64,000 bases of DNA from Rhizobium terricola (GCF_012927355.1 NZ_JABBGK010000003.1:62001-126000), one strand, 5' to 3'. Numbered from the stretch's first letter, positions 33,256 to 41,531 are shown. The notes: generated by a model from the sequence alone, not told the origin. Numbers and translations are program-made.

Positions 33256-34845
33256 ATGAACTTGAAAGCCACTCAGAAGGTCGTCATGGCGGCCCTTTTG
33301 CTCCCCAGCGTCGTGATTGGAGCAATGGCGATCCTTCTATTGGAGCACTACTACGACCGCTTCCGCGTTCTGGATGCCGACAAACGCTTCGCTTACGCCT
33401 CGTCCGATGCCGGCCGCATCGGTTCCTCCACCATCCCGACCGAAGCGCTCATCACGATCCGGTACCTGACCGAGACGACCGACCGAAACCGACGGGACAT
33501 GCTTGAGTCGCGTATCACCCTCGACCGGGAGATAGAGGCATTCGAAGCGCTTCTCGATGAGGATAGTGCGCCGATCTTCCAGCCGTTCAGAGAGAAGCTG
33601 CGACTTCTGGTCGATGGAATGCGGCGCTACCGCATCCGGGTGGACAACGGCAAGGCCGTGACCGCAGAAGTCATCGACCAGTACAAGCCCGTATCGGTCA
33701 CCTATCTCGACATCGTCGGAGCGCTGCGCTTCGAGATCGACGACGCCCTGCTGTCGCGCGAGCTGCAGCTCTTCCTCGATCTGCTGGTGGCCAACGAGGC
33801 AGGGCTTGTCACCAATTTCTACGGCACCGAATATCTTCGCGGCCATGATCTTTCCGCTGCCGACCTCGATCTCTTCTCGCGGGCAACCGCAGTAAAGGAA
33901 GATGCGCTTCAGCGCCTCTCCGTTCGGATGGCCAGCCCCGGACTGAAGCCGCTTCTCGATTTCGAATCGACGCCGTCGGGCCAATGGCTCCGCGCGACGG
34001 CCCAGGCCATCCTTCACGACAACGTCGCGCCCTCGCCCGAACTGCTGCGGCGCTGGTCTCTCGAGAGCGACCAGCGGATCTTGTTCTGGAAACAGGGTAT
34101 CAGCGCCGTCATCGGCGAGATCCGTGCCGCAGGCGACAATCTCGCTGACCAGGCGCGGACGCAGCTCGGATCGCTCGTGGTGGCCACGTTGGTCCTGTCG
34201 TTCATTCTCGGTTTCATTCTGCTGATGGCAATCAAGGGCGTCGGGCTCGCGTCCCGCCTGCTTGCCGAGCGGGCCTTGCTGGTCGACGAACTGCGCAACG
34301 CCGCCCAGACAGACCTGCTGACAGGGCTCTTCAACCGTCGCGGTTTCGAGGCCATGGCCCGTGAGATGCTGACCCGGAACGAGATCATCCGGCAGATGTC
34401 GGTCGTCATCTTCGACCTCGATCGTTTCAAGCAGGTCAACGACATTTACGGCCATGATGTCGGTGACATCGTTCTCCAGCGGATCGGCGACCTGGCACGC
34501 GGCAACTTTCGCAATGGGGATCTGCTGGCGCGCCATGGCGGCGAGGAATTCGTCGCGGTGCTGCCCAACAGCTCGCTCGATGCTGCAGCCGACGTCGCCG
34601 AGCGGGTCCGACAGGCCATCGAAGCAACGGAGTTTACGCTGGACGATGGCACGGTGCTGCAGGTAACCGCCAGCTTCGGCTGTTCGAGCGCCGTCGAGCC
34701 GATCAACGAGGCTTTGTTGCATGATCTGGTCCGTCGGGCGGACCTGGCGCTCTACACGGCAAAATTCTCCGGTCGCAACCGCGTGGCGCGGGACGGAGAC
34801 AATGATGGACTGATGTTCGACAGACGTGTTTCGAGACCGGCCTGA
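33256..34845 (+). CDS. Membrane-bound diguanylate cyclase with periplasmic sensor region
   Basis: A 529-residue protein predicted to make cyclic di-GMP. A transmembrane helix (about 7-29) is followed by a roughly 280-residue extracytoplasmic helical region, perhaps a nitrate-sensor-like (NIT) domain. A second helix (about 311-335) leads to a C-terminal GGDEF domain. The active-site loop reads HGGEEF (GGEEF at 428-432). The inhibitory I-site RNGD (Arg419-Asp422) stands exactly five residues before it, so product inhibition is expected. No EAL domain is present. It is convergent with a lytic transglycosylase gene 24 nt away. A GACCGGC/GCCGGTC hairpin (34835-34852) overlaps the stop. Confidence 0.9.
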   Translation: MNLKATQKVVMAALLLPSVVIGAMAILLLEHYYDRFRVLDADKRFAYASSDAGRIGSSTIPTEALITIRYLTETTDRNRRDMLESRITLDREIEAFEALLDEDSAPIFQPFREKLRLLVDGMRRYRIRVDNGKAVTAEVIDQYKPVSVTYLDIVGALRFEIDDALLSRELQLFLDLLVANEAGLVTNFYGTEYLRGHDLSAADLDLFSRATAVKEDALQRLSVRMASPGLKPLLDFESTPSGQWLRATAQAILHDNVAPSPELLRRWSLESDQRILFWKQGISAVIGEIRAAGDNLADQARTQLGSLVVATLVLSFILGFILLMAIKGVGLASRLLAERALLVDELRNAAQTDLLTGLFNRRGFEAMAREMLTRNEIIRQMSVVIFDLDRFKQVNDIYGHDVGDIVLQRIGDLARGNFRNGDLLARHGGEEFVAVLPNSSLDAAADVAERVRQAIEATEFTLDDGTVLQVTASFGCSSAVEPINEALLHDLVRRADLALYTAKFSGRNRVARDGDNDGLMFDRRVSRPA

Positions 34846-34869
34846 GCCGGTCCCGGATTCGACGAGCCC

Positions 34870-35691
34870 TTACTGGCCGTCGATCTGTGCGCCGATATAG
34901 GCAATTGCCTGCTGATAGACCTTGGCCGCATTCCAACCCTGCAGCGCGCCGAAATTCGGCTCGCCCGGCTGATAGCCCGCACCCGGCTGCCAGCCATGGC
35001 CACGCAGGAAGTTTGCGGTCGAAGCCAGCGCATCGGCGCGCGAGCGGACGAGGTCGACGCGGCCGTCGCCGTCGCCGTCGACGCCGAAGCGGGCGACGTT
35101 GCGCGGCAGGAACTGGGTCTGGCCGATTTCGCCGTGAGCGGCGCCTCGGGCGGTCAGCGGAAGCGTGCCGGTCGAGGCGAGCTGAAGCGCAGCGTAAAGC
35201 TGGTCTGTGAAGTATTCGGAGCGGCGGCAATCATAGGCCAGCGTGGCGACCGCAGACAGAGTGTGCTCGTTACCCATGTACGAGCCGAAGCCGGTTTCCA
35301 TGCCCCAGATGGCGATCAGGGGACCGGCCGGCACGCCGTAGCGCTGCTCGATCCGCGAGAACAGGGCTGCGTTGCCCTTCTTCATGCTCTTTCCGCGCGA
35401 GATGATGGTCGATCCGCCACGCTTCTGCATGAACTGCTCGAAGGAAAGCTTGAAGCTCTTCTGGCCACGGTCGGCGCGGATCGTGGCATTGTTGTAGGAA
35501 ACGGTGGCGAAGGCCTTGTCGAGAAGCTTGGGGCTCAGTCCCTGTGCGCTTGCCTCGGTCTTGAACTGCTCGACCCATTGCTCGAAACCCGCGGAGGTCT
35601 TGCCGCATTGCGCGGCGGAAGCCACGGTTGTTGCGGTTGAAAACGCGGCGGCGGTCAGAAACGCCGCGGACAAGATCTTGAACAGTCGCAT
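34870..35691 (-). CDS. Lytic murein transglycosylase, MltB/SLT2-like
   Basis: A periplasmic peptidoglycan-cleaving enzyme of 273 residues. The signal peptide is about residues 1-27 (ending SAA). The catalytic Glu is Glu132 in IWGMETGFGSYMG, and GEIGQTQFLPRNVARFG is the second SLT2 motif. The DGDGDGRVDL segment resembles the calcium-binding EF-hand loop of E. coli Slt35. It lacks an MltB lipobox: the only early Cys (29) is two residues past the likely signal cleavage. The C-terminal FLRGHGWQPGAGY is typical. It is transcribed toward the GGDEF gene and follows asd by 172 nt. Confidence 0.9.
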   Translation of the reverse strand: MRLFKILSAAFLTAAAFSTATTVASAAQCGKTSAGFEQWVEQFKTEASAQGLSPKLLDKAFATVSYNNATIRADRGQKSFKLSFEQFMQKRGGSTIISRGKSMKKGNAALFSRIEQRYGVPAGPLIAIWGMETGFGSYMGNEHTLSAVATLAYDCRRSEYFTDQLYAALQLASTGTLPLTARGAAHGEIGQTQFLPRNVARFGVDGDGDGRVDLVRSRADALASTANFLRGHGWQPGAGYQPGEPNFGALQGWNAAKVYQQAIAYIGAQIDGQ

Positions 35692-35817
35692 TTATGCCTC
35701 GAATCCTGCAATTTTAGACTTGCTGCGCACCATGCCAGCGACGGTTGATTCTGTCACGGGGCGTCGAGCTGTTTCGATGCTGCTTTTTTTGTCTTTCCGG
35801 TCACGAAAGGACGAGCT

Positions 35818-35856
35818 TGGCCGGCCCTGTTGTCCGTTTGGACGAAGGACCGGCCA
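35818..35856 (-). terminator. Hairpin downstream of asd
   Basis: TGGCCGG (35818-35824) pairs with CCGGCCA (35850-35856), with an inner GTCC/GGAC stem. It begins 7 nt after the asd stop on the minus strand. No U-tract follows directly, so termination efficiency is uncertain. Confidence 0.4.
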
Positions 35857-35863
35857 GGAACGA

Positions 35864-36898
35864 TCAGGCAGCAGCCTTCTTCGGCTTGATCAGGCCGCGA
35901 TTGACCAGCAGTTCCGCGATCTGCACCGCGTTGAGCGCCGCGCCCTTGCGCAGGTTGTCGGAGACGATCCACATGTTGAGGCCGTTCTCGACAGTTGCGT
36001 CTTCGCGGATGCGCGAAATATAGGTCGCGTCTTCGCCGGCGCATTCAACCGGCGTCACGTAGCCGCCGTTCTCGTGCTTGTCGACCACGAGGCAGCCCGG
36101 CGCGTCGCGCAGGATGTCACGGGCCTGATCGGCAGTGATCTCGTTCTCGAACTCGATGTTGACCGATTCAGAATGACCGATGAAGACCGGAACGCGCACG
36201 GCGGTGCAGGTCACCTTGATCTTCGGGTCGAGCATCTTCTTGGTTTCGGCGAGCACCTTCCACTCTTCCTTCGTGTAGCCGTCTTCCATGAACACGTCGA
36301 TGTGCGGGATGACGTTGAACGCGATGCGCTTGGTGAACTTCTTCGCTTCGACCGGGTCGGCGACGAAGACGGCGCGAGTCTGGGTGAAGAGCTCGTCCAT
36401 GCCTTCCTTGCCGGCGCCAGAGACCGACTGGTAGGTGGAGACCACGACACGCTTGATCTTGGCGGCATCGTGCAGCGGCTTCAGGGCCACGACGAGCTGC
36501 GCGGTCGAGCAGTTCGGGTTGGCAATGATGTTGCGCTTCTTGAAGTCGACGACGGCGTCCGGGTTTACTTCCGGAACGATCAGCGGAACGTCGGCGTCGT
36601 AGCGCCAGGCGGAAGAGTTGTCGATGACGACGCAGCCCTGGGCGCCGATCTTCGGAGACCACTTCTGCGAGATCGTGCCCCCTGCCGACATCAGGCAGAT
36701 ATCGGTGTCGGAAAAGTCATAGTTTTCCAGGTTCTGAACCTTCAGCACCTTGTCGCCGAAGGAGACTTCGGTGCCCTGGGAGCGGGCAGATGCCAGAGCC
36801 ACGACCTCGTCGGCGGGAAAGCCGCGCTCGGCGAGAATGTTCAGCATTTCGCGCCCGACATTGCCGGTTGCGCCTGCGATTGCGATCTTGAAACCCAT
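35864..36898 (-). CDS. asd: Aspartate-semialdehyde dehydrogenase
   Basis: NADPH-dependent reduction of aspartyl phosphate to aspartate semialdehyde, the branch point to lysine/diaminopimelate, threonine, methionine and isoleucine; 344 residues. The Rossmann motif IAGATGNVGREM is at 7-18. The catalytic Cys130 is in ANPNCSTAQLV, and the acid-base His is expected in the later VPVFIGHSESVNIEFE region. The ribosome binding site (AAAGAGAGC) is weak. About 110 nt upstream on the same strand ends a short ORF rich in Thr and Lys codons, which suggests control by amino-acid supply. Transcription probably starts near 37144. Confidence 0.96.
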   Translation of the reverse strand: MGFKIAIAGATGNVGREMLNILAERGFPADEVVALASARSQGTEVSFGDKVLKVQNLENYDFSDTDICLMSAGGTISQKWSPKIGAQGCVVIDNSSAWRYDADVPLIVPEVNPDAVVDFKKRNIIANPNCSTAQLVVALKPLHDAAKIKRVVVSTYQSVSGAGKEGMDELFTQTRAVFVADPVEAKKFTKRIAFNVIPHIDVFMEDGYTKEEWKVLAETKKMLDPKIKVTCTAVRVPVFIGHSESVNIEFENEITADQARDILRDAPGCLVVDKHENGGYVTPVECAGEDATYISRIREDATVENGLNMWIVSDNLRKGAALNAVQIAELLVNRGLIKPKKAAA

Positions 36899-37006
36899 TT
36901 ACATGCTCTCTTTCTGTCTCTCCGCGGTATGGTGAGGGGGAGAGCCGCGCATTGCGCGTCTTCCTTGTCCCCGGCCGTGCCGGGGAGAGAGCGGGGGCCA
37001 GAGACG

Positions 37007-37126
37007 TCAGACGGTTTTCGTCGTCGTTTTGGCCTTGGTCGTGAACGAAGCGGAGAAACGCATCGAGATCCCGGCGCTGTGCGCCAGGGCAAACCTGTCT
37101 GCGAAGTGCGAGCAGAGCGAATGCAT
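37007..37126 (-). CDS. Candidate Thr/Lys-rich leader peptide of asd
   Basis: A 39-codon ORF, ATG 37126 to TGA 37007, with AAGGA 8 nt before the start. The peptide begins MHSLCSHFADRF and ends TTKAKTTTKTV: six Thr (ACG/ACC) and three Lys codons among the last eleven. An internal ATG at 37063 would give an 18-residue version with the same tail. Asd supplies both Thr and Lys synthesis, so the codon content matches the products of the downstream pathway, the hallmark of attenuation leaders such as thrL. No intrinsic terminator with a U-tract follows, so the mechanism, if real, may be translational. I recognise no named family. Confidence 0.55.
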   Translation of the reverse strand: MHSLCSHFADRFALAHSAGISMRFSASFTTKAKTTTKTV

Positions 37127-37150
37127 GAAGCGAATCCTTATTCCGCCGAG

Positions 37151-37178
37151 CTATTAAAAGGTTTTTGCGGAGAGTCAA
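37151..37178 (-). promoter_or_regulatory. Promoter candidate for the asd leader
   Basis: On the minus strand TTGACT (37178-37173) within CTTGAC, then a 15-16 nt spacer and an AT-rich -10 (TTAATA/TAATAG, 37157-37151). Transcription would start near 37144, about 18 nt before the leader ATG. The -35 is strong, the -10 weak. Confidence 0.45.
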
Positions 37179-37264
37179 GCAAGAGCCGGGCCGATTCCTG
37201 CGATTCCTGAGTTCCTACAACCCTTTGGGTGCAGTGCAGCAGTTTGGCGCGCCTGTGAATTGCA

Positions 37265-37282
37265 TGTCGCAAATTGGCGACA
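37265..37282. promoter_or_regulatory. Operator-like palindrome upstream of the MFS symporter gene
   Basis: TGTCGCAAATTGGCGACA has perfect 6-bp arms and is symmetric at 16 of 18 positions. It lies 194 nt upstream of the symporter start, between it and the asd leader promoter. The binding protein is unknown. Confidence 0.45.
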
Positions 37283-37475
37283 AAAGCGGTTCTATTTTCT
37301 TATTTGCGTCGCTCATCAAACTTCGCGTTAGACTTAAGTCATAAGCCCAAAGCATCTCTCTTGATTTCTCCTGTTTTCTGCCAGTGTGTAAACAACCCGT
37401 AACCGCGACAAAGCGACCCGGAGGAGTGGTGGGTCGGCGGGCAACGGGGAACCTGATTTTTGTGGAGGAATAGCA

Positions 37476-39359
37476 ATGGCAAATGTCGCAGCCGTCACCG
37501 GCTCGCCCAGAGGCATGACCGCCGAAGAGCGCAAGGTTATCTTTGCGTCGTCTCTCGGTACGGTTTTCGAGTGGTACGACTTCTATCTTTACGGTTCACT
37601 GGCGCTTTATATCGGCGCGACCTTCTTCTCTCAGTATCCGGAAGCAACCCGTAACATCTTCACCTTGCTCGCCTTTGCTGCGGGCTTCCTTGTCCGTCCG
37701 TTCGGCGCGCTGGTTTTCGGTCGCCTGGGCGACCTGGTCGGCCGCAAGTACACCTTCCTTGTCACGATCCTTATCATGGGCTTGTCGACGTTCCTGGTCG
37801 GCCTTCTGCCCGGCTCGGCAACGATCGGCATCGCTGCTCCGATCATCCTGATCGCACTTCGCATGCTGCAGGGTCTCGCCCTTGGCGGTGAATATGGCGG
37901 TGCTGCCACCTACGTGGCCGAGCATGCCCCGCACGGCCGTCGTGGCTTCTACACCTCGTGGATCCAGACGACCGCAACGCTCGGCCTGTTCCTGTCGCTT
38001 CTCATCATTCTCGGCATCCAGACCGCAATGGGCAAGGAAGCCTTTGCTGCCTGGGGCTGGCGCATTCCGTTCCTGCTTTCGGCACTCCTCCTCGGCGTTT
38101 CCGTCTGGATCCGCATGAAGATGAACGAGTCCCCCGCCTTCAAGAAGATGAAGGAAGAAGGCACGCATTCCAAGGCGCCGATCTCCGAGGCCTTCGGCCA
38201 GTGGAAGAATGCCAAGGTTGCCATTCTCGCTCTCGTCGGCGCCGTCGCCGGCCAGGCCGTGGTCTGGTATTCCGGTCAGTTCTACGCGCTCTTCTTCCTG
38301 CAGAACGTTCTGAAGGTCGACGCGCAGGCTGCGAACATCATGGTCGCCATCGCGCTTGCCATCGGCACGATGTTCTTCGTCGTGTTCGGCTGGCTGTCCG
38401 ACAAGATCGGCCGCAAGCCGATCATCATGGCCGGCCTCCTGCTCGCCGTTCTCACCTATTTCCCGCTCTTCAAGGCCATGACCCAGTTCGGTAACCCGGC
38501 TCTGGCAACGGCCCAGGAAAATATCCGTGCGACGGTCACCGCCGATCCGGCAGACTGCAACTTCCAGTTCAACCCGACCGGTACCGCCAAGTTCACCACG
38601 TCGTGCGACCTCGCGACCTCGACGCTGACCAAGAACTCGGTTCCCTATGACGTCGTTGCCGGCCCCGCCGGTGCGGTTGCCACGATCAAGATCGGCGATG
38701 CGACGATCGAGAGCTATGACGCCGTCAAGGCCGGCGATCAGGCCAAGGCAAGCGATGCCAAGATGCAGAAGGGCATCAACCTCGCCCTGCAGGCCAACGG
38801 TTACCCGCTGGTTCGTGCTGCCGCAACGGTTCCGGAAAGCAAGCTCGACGGCTTCGTTGCCGCCAATTCGGAGCTCTCGCTCGACGCAGCTGCAATCCGT
38901 GCGGGCGAAAAGGCGATGGTTCCCACCAGCAAGCTCGTTGCCGACAAGGTCCTGACGGCCGACGAAGCCGCTGCTGCGGGCGCCGCAGAAGTCCCGGTCT
39001 ACACCATCGCCAACGCCGGTGCGTTCAAGATGGTGGCCGATCCGGCCCAGGTGAACTGGACGGGCGTCATCGGCGTGCTCACGATCCTGATGATCTACGT
39101 CACCATGGTCTACGGCCCGATCGCCGCCATGCTCGTCGAGATGTTCCCGACCCGTATCCGCTACACCGGCATGTCGCTGCCGTACCACATCGGCAACGGC
39201 TGGTTCGGCGGTCTTCTCCCGGCAACGGCCTTCGCAATGAGCGCCGCCAAGGGCGATATCTACTACGGTCTCTGGTATCCGGTCATCATCGCTGGCGTCA
39301 CTTTCGTCATCGGCATGATCTTCCTGCGCGAAACCAAGGACAACGACATCAACGGCTGA
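37476..39359 (+). CDS. MFS transporter, metabolite:H+ symporter family, with large internal insert
   Basis: A 627-residue permease, about 190 residues longer than usual. The opening SLGTVFEWYDFYLYGSLAL is the MHS-family (ProP/KgtP-like) signature. GRLGDLVGRKYTF (about 84-96) and SDKIGRKPIIM (about 308-318) are the two motif A loops. After helix 9 a segment of about 190 residues (337-526) without membrane helices is inserted. It is rich in Ala and Thr and has two Cys about 16 residues apart. Helix 10 resumes at WTGVIGVLTILMIYVTMVYGP. By topology the insert should be extracytoplasmic. It has a strong ribosome binding site (GGAGGAAT) and a terminator, so it is monocistronic. Substrate unknown; dicarboxylates, proline/betaine or similar osmolytes are family possibilities. 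Confidence 0.85.
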   Translation: MANVAAVTGSPRGMTAEERKVIFASSLGTVFEWYDFYLYGSLALYIGATFFSQYPEATRNIFTLLAFAAGFLVRPFGALVFGRLGDLVGRKYTFLVTILIMGLSTFLVGLLPGSATIGIAAPIILIALRMLQGLALGGEYGGAATYVAEHAPHGRRGFYTSWIQTTATLGLFLSLLIILGIQTAMGKEAFAAWGWRIPFLLSALLLGVSVWIRMKMNESPAFKKMKEEGTHSKAPISEAFGQWKNAKVAILALVGAVAGQAVVWYSGQFYALFFLQNVLKVDAQAANIMVAIALAIGTMFFVVFGWLSDKIGRKPIIMAGLLLAVLTYFPLFKAMTQFGNPALATAQENIRATVTADPADCNFQFNPTGTAKFTTSCDLATSTLTKNSVPYDVVAGPAGAVATIKIGDATIESYDAVKAGDQAKASDAKMQKGINLALQANGYPLVRAAATVPESKLDGFVAANSELSLDAAAIRAGEKAMVPTSKLVADKVLTADEAAAAGAAEVPVYTIANAGAFKMVADPAQVNWTGVIGVLTILMIYVTMVYGPIAAMLVEMFPTRIRYTGMSLPYHIGNGWFGGLLPATAFAMSAAKGDIYYGLWYPVIIAGVTFVIGMIFLRETKDNDING

Positions 39360-39383
39360 TCGGCGCGATGTCCAAACCAATGG

Positions 39384-39411
39384 AGCCCGGTGCGAAAGCG
39401 CCGGGCTTTTT
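39384..39411 (+). terminator. Rho-independent terminator of the MFS symporter gene
   Basis: AGCCCGGTGC and GCGCCGGGCT form a 10-bp stem with one T-G pair, capped by a GAAA tetraloop and followed by TTTT. It lies 24 nt after the stop. Confidence 0.9.
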
Positions 39412-39509
39412 CGTGGCCGGAGCCCTGTCCGGCTTCTCTGGTCGTGTTGCTTGAAGTACCCCTGCGGCTGTGAAAGAGTGGGTCATTCCTGCCTCCTGAC
39501 GGTGATCCC

Positions 39510-40067
39510 ATGACAATCAGCCTTCGACCCGCCGACGTCTCCGACATTGCGGCGATCACCCGCATCTACGCGGATGCGGTGTCGACCGGAACGGCGAGCT
39601 ATGAGCTCGCGCCGCCCGATGAAGCGGAGATGGCCAAGCGCTTTTCGGCGATTACCGGTCAGCGCTATCCCTATCTCGTGGCGACCGCCGAGGACGGTGC
39701 TGTGCTCGGTTACGCCTATGCCTCGGCCTTCAGGACGCGGCCCGCCTATCGCTGGCTGGTCGAGGATTCCATCTATATCGCGGCCGAAGCCCGCGGCCGT
39801 GGGATCGGCCGCCTGCTGCTCGAGGCACTGGTGAAGCAGTCCACCGATCTCGGCTTTCGCCAGATGGTCGCCGTGATCGGCGGGGCGAGCCTCGCCTCGA
39901 TCGCCGTCCATCGCGCCTGCGGGTTCCGTATGGTTGGGACGCTGAACGGAACGGGCTTCAAGCTCGGCCAATGGCTCGATACGGTCTTCATGCAGGTTAC
40001 GCTCGGAGAGGGCGACTCGACCGACCCCGATCCGGCACGTTATCCTGGAACGCTCTTTTCCGGCTAA
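39510..40067 (+). CDS. GNAT N-acetyltransferase, phosphinothricin acetyltransferase-like
   Basis: A 185-residue Gcn5-related acetyltransferase that uses acetyl-CoA. The N-terminus IRPADVSDIAAITRIYADAV-type sequence (residues about 4-24), TGTASYELAPPDEAEM, and the acetyl-CoA loop EARGRGIGRLLLEAL (about 93-107) match the PAT/MddA subfamily. This group acetylates phosphinothricin or methionine sulfoximine-like amines; most genomic members probably detoxify such glutamine synthetase inhibitors. VIGGASLASIAVHRACGF is the C-terminal motif. It converges on the DUF2794 gene, whose stop is 4 nt away. Confidence 0.88.
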   Translation: MTISLRPADVSDIAAITRIYADAVSTGTASYELAPPDEAEMAKRFSAITGQRYPYLVATAEDGAVLGYAYASAFRTRPAYRWLVEDSIYIAAEARGRGIGRLLLEALVKQSTDLGFRQMVAVIGGASLASIAVHRACGFRMVGTLNGTGFKLGQWLDTVFMQVTLGEGDSTDPDPARYPGTLFSG

Positions 40068-40071
40068 GACG

Positions 40072-40470
40072 TCAGTCGACCAGCTTCAGGGCCTTGTCGA
40101 AGACCTTGAGCACCTGTTTCAGCTCATGGCCGCGCTTCAGGATGCGCCCGTCGGCGCCGATCACCGAAAAGGCGCCCTGCTTGGCGGCGAGCTTGGGATT
40201 CTTCTCGATGCGGTAGAGCGGATACTCGCCCGAACGCTTGAAAACGGAGAAGACGGCCTTCTCCTTCAGGTGATCGATGGCATAGTCACGCCATTCTCCC
40301 TCGCCGACCATGCGTCCGTAGATCCAGAGGATGGCGTCGAGTTCGCGTCGATGGAAGGTGACGGGCAGGGGATCGCGGCTCTGCCTGTATTCGCGGAGGT
40401 CGACAACCGAAGCAAGGCTGGCGTCCGGGCTTTCGATGTCCTGGCGCCCTATGTCCGGCTGATCGCTCAT
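40072..40470 (-). CDS. DUF2794 family protein
   Basis: A 132-residue protein conserved in alphaproteobacteria with no assigned function. The recognisable core is VTFHRRELDAILWIYGRMVGEGEWRDYAIDHL (described by position, about 37-68), followed by AVFSVFKRSGEYPLYRIEKNP. No signal peptide or membrane segment is seen, so it is probably cytoplasmic. ATG 40470 is chosen; ATG 40491 would add seven residues. It is convergent with the acetyltransferase and 112 nt downstream of gbpR on the same strand. Confidence 0.8.
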   Translation of the reverse strand: MSDQPDIGRQDIESPDASLASVVDLREYRQSRDPLPVTFHRRELDAILWIYGRMVGEGEWRDYAIDHLKEKAVFSVFKRSGEYPLYRIEKNPKLAAKQGAFSVIGADGRILKRGHELKQVLKVFDKALKLVD

Positions 40471-40582
40471 CGGTGGTTCGCAACCCTGCATTCATGACGA
40501 ATGGATGACAGTTTGCCTCAAGGAGGCGAAATTGCAAGCCTCGTCCGGCCATTGCCGCGGCCGGTGCCGCAAAGGCAGACAG

Positions 40583-41524
40583 TCATCCGCGTCTGCGGTT
40601 GTCGAACTCAGACATGACCAATTCGCGCATGCGGGCAGCGATCGGGGTCATGCGTTTTCCTGCGACCGTGATCAGGTGATACGGCGCCACCGCGATCGGA
40701 AGCTCGATGTCGAGCTGGAGGAGGCCCGTGCCAGTCGTGTGCCGGCACAGCAGTTCGGAGACCTCTCGCGACATCGGGGCGATTGCGTTGGAGGCGGCGA
40801 GCATCGCGATCATCACCAGCAGCGAGGTGGTGTTGACGATGTTGGAGGGGATCGCCGCGCCCTGTTCGATGAAGACGCCTTCGAGAGCCTGACGCACCGG
40901 CGCGCCCGGGGCCTGCATGACCCAGGGGAAGTGGACGAGGTCGGCCATGGTCAGCCGTTCGGCATAGGCGAGCGGATGGCTCTGGTGGACGAGAAGGTCG
41001 ACCTCTTCCGACAGGACACCGACGATCGAGAACTGCCGGGCATCGACGCCGTTCGGAATGCGGCCGAGGACGAAATCGAGCTGGCCGGCGAGGAGATCGT
41101 TGATCAGGGCGCCGCTCGGCGCGACGTCGACATGGATGTCCGCCGCTTCCGCCTCCGCCTTCAGCGTCTGGATCGCGGGGACGACATAGCCGACCGCGCC
41201 GCCGGTCACCGCGCCGACCCGGACCGTGCCGGTCATGCCGCGCCGGATGGCCTCCACCTCGCGTGCAGCTTCGCGAATCTCCTCGAGCAGGTTCTGGGCG
41301 CGGCGTGCCAGCGCGACGCCGATCGCCGTCGGCTCCATGCCCTTCGGGGTGCGAACGAAGATCGCGGCGCCGACATGGCGCTCGATGTCGGCCAGCATGC
41401 GGGATGCGGCCGGCTGGGTGAGCGCCAGTGCATTGGCTGCAAGACTGAGCTGGCCGTATTCGGCCACGGCACGAATCAGGCTGAAATGCTTCGGGAGCAG
41501 TCGATTTGCGAGGATATCGGACAT
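40583..41524 (-). CDS. gbpR: LysR-family regulator GbpR (galactose-binding protein regulator)
   Basis: A 313-residue LysR-type regulator. The winged helix-turn-helix is near residues 20-60 (GQLSLAANALALTQPAASRMLADIE, described by position), then a long linker helix and a substrate-binding domain (GAVTGGAVGYVVPAIQTL...). It diverges from chvE, the arrangement known for gbpR in Agrobacterium, where GbpR activates chvE in response to sugars such as L-arabinose, D-galactose and D-fucose. Identity is inferred from family plus this context. Two operator-like inverted repeats lie between it and chvE. Confidence 0.87.
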   Translation of the reverse strand: MSDILANRLLPKHFSLIRAVAEYGQLSLAANALALTQPAASRMLADIERHVGAAIFVRTPKGMEPTAIGVALARRAQNLLEEIREAAREVEAIRRGMTGTVRVGAVTGGAVGYVVPAIQTLKAEAEAADIHVDVAPSGALINDLLAGQLDFVLGRIPNGVDARQFSIVGVLSEEVDLLVHQSHPLAYAERLTMADLVHFPWVMQAPGAPVRQALEGVFIEQGAAIPSNIVNTTSLLVMIAMLAASNAIAPMSREVSELLCRHTTGTGLLQLDIELPIAVAPYHLITVAGKRMTPIAARMRELVMSEFDNRRRG

Positions 41525-41531
41525 GGCTCAC

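Larger units (their letters stand above)
36899..37475. other. 577-bp intergenic region between asd and the MFS symporter gene
   Basis: It holds two divergent regulatory zones. The asd side (36899-37178) contains a candidate leader peptide (37007-37126), its promoter, and GC-rich inverted repeats. TCCCCGGC/GCCGGGGA (36968-36986) is one hairpin and CGCGC/GCGCG around AAT is another (near 36945-36957). The minus-strand AGAGAGC next to the asd start (36911-36905) is complementary to GCTCTCT just after the leader stop (36992-36986). The symporter side (37179-37475) contains a palindrome at 37265-37282 and a GGAGGAAT ribosome binding site. Part of the GC-rich stretch could be a degraded dispersed repeat. 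Confidence 0.6.

Noticed and set aside
36940-36992. The GC-rich hairpins before asd as a classical intrinsic attenuator
   Set aside because: Neither hairpin is followed by a U-tract on the asd strand, so transcription termination there is not supported; they are reported only as possible translational structures or repeat remnants.
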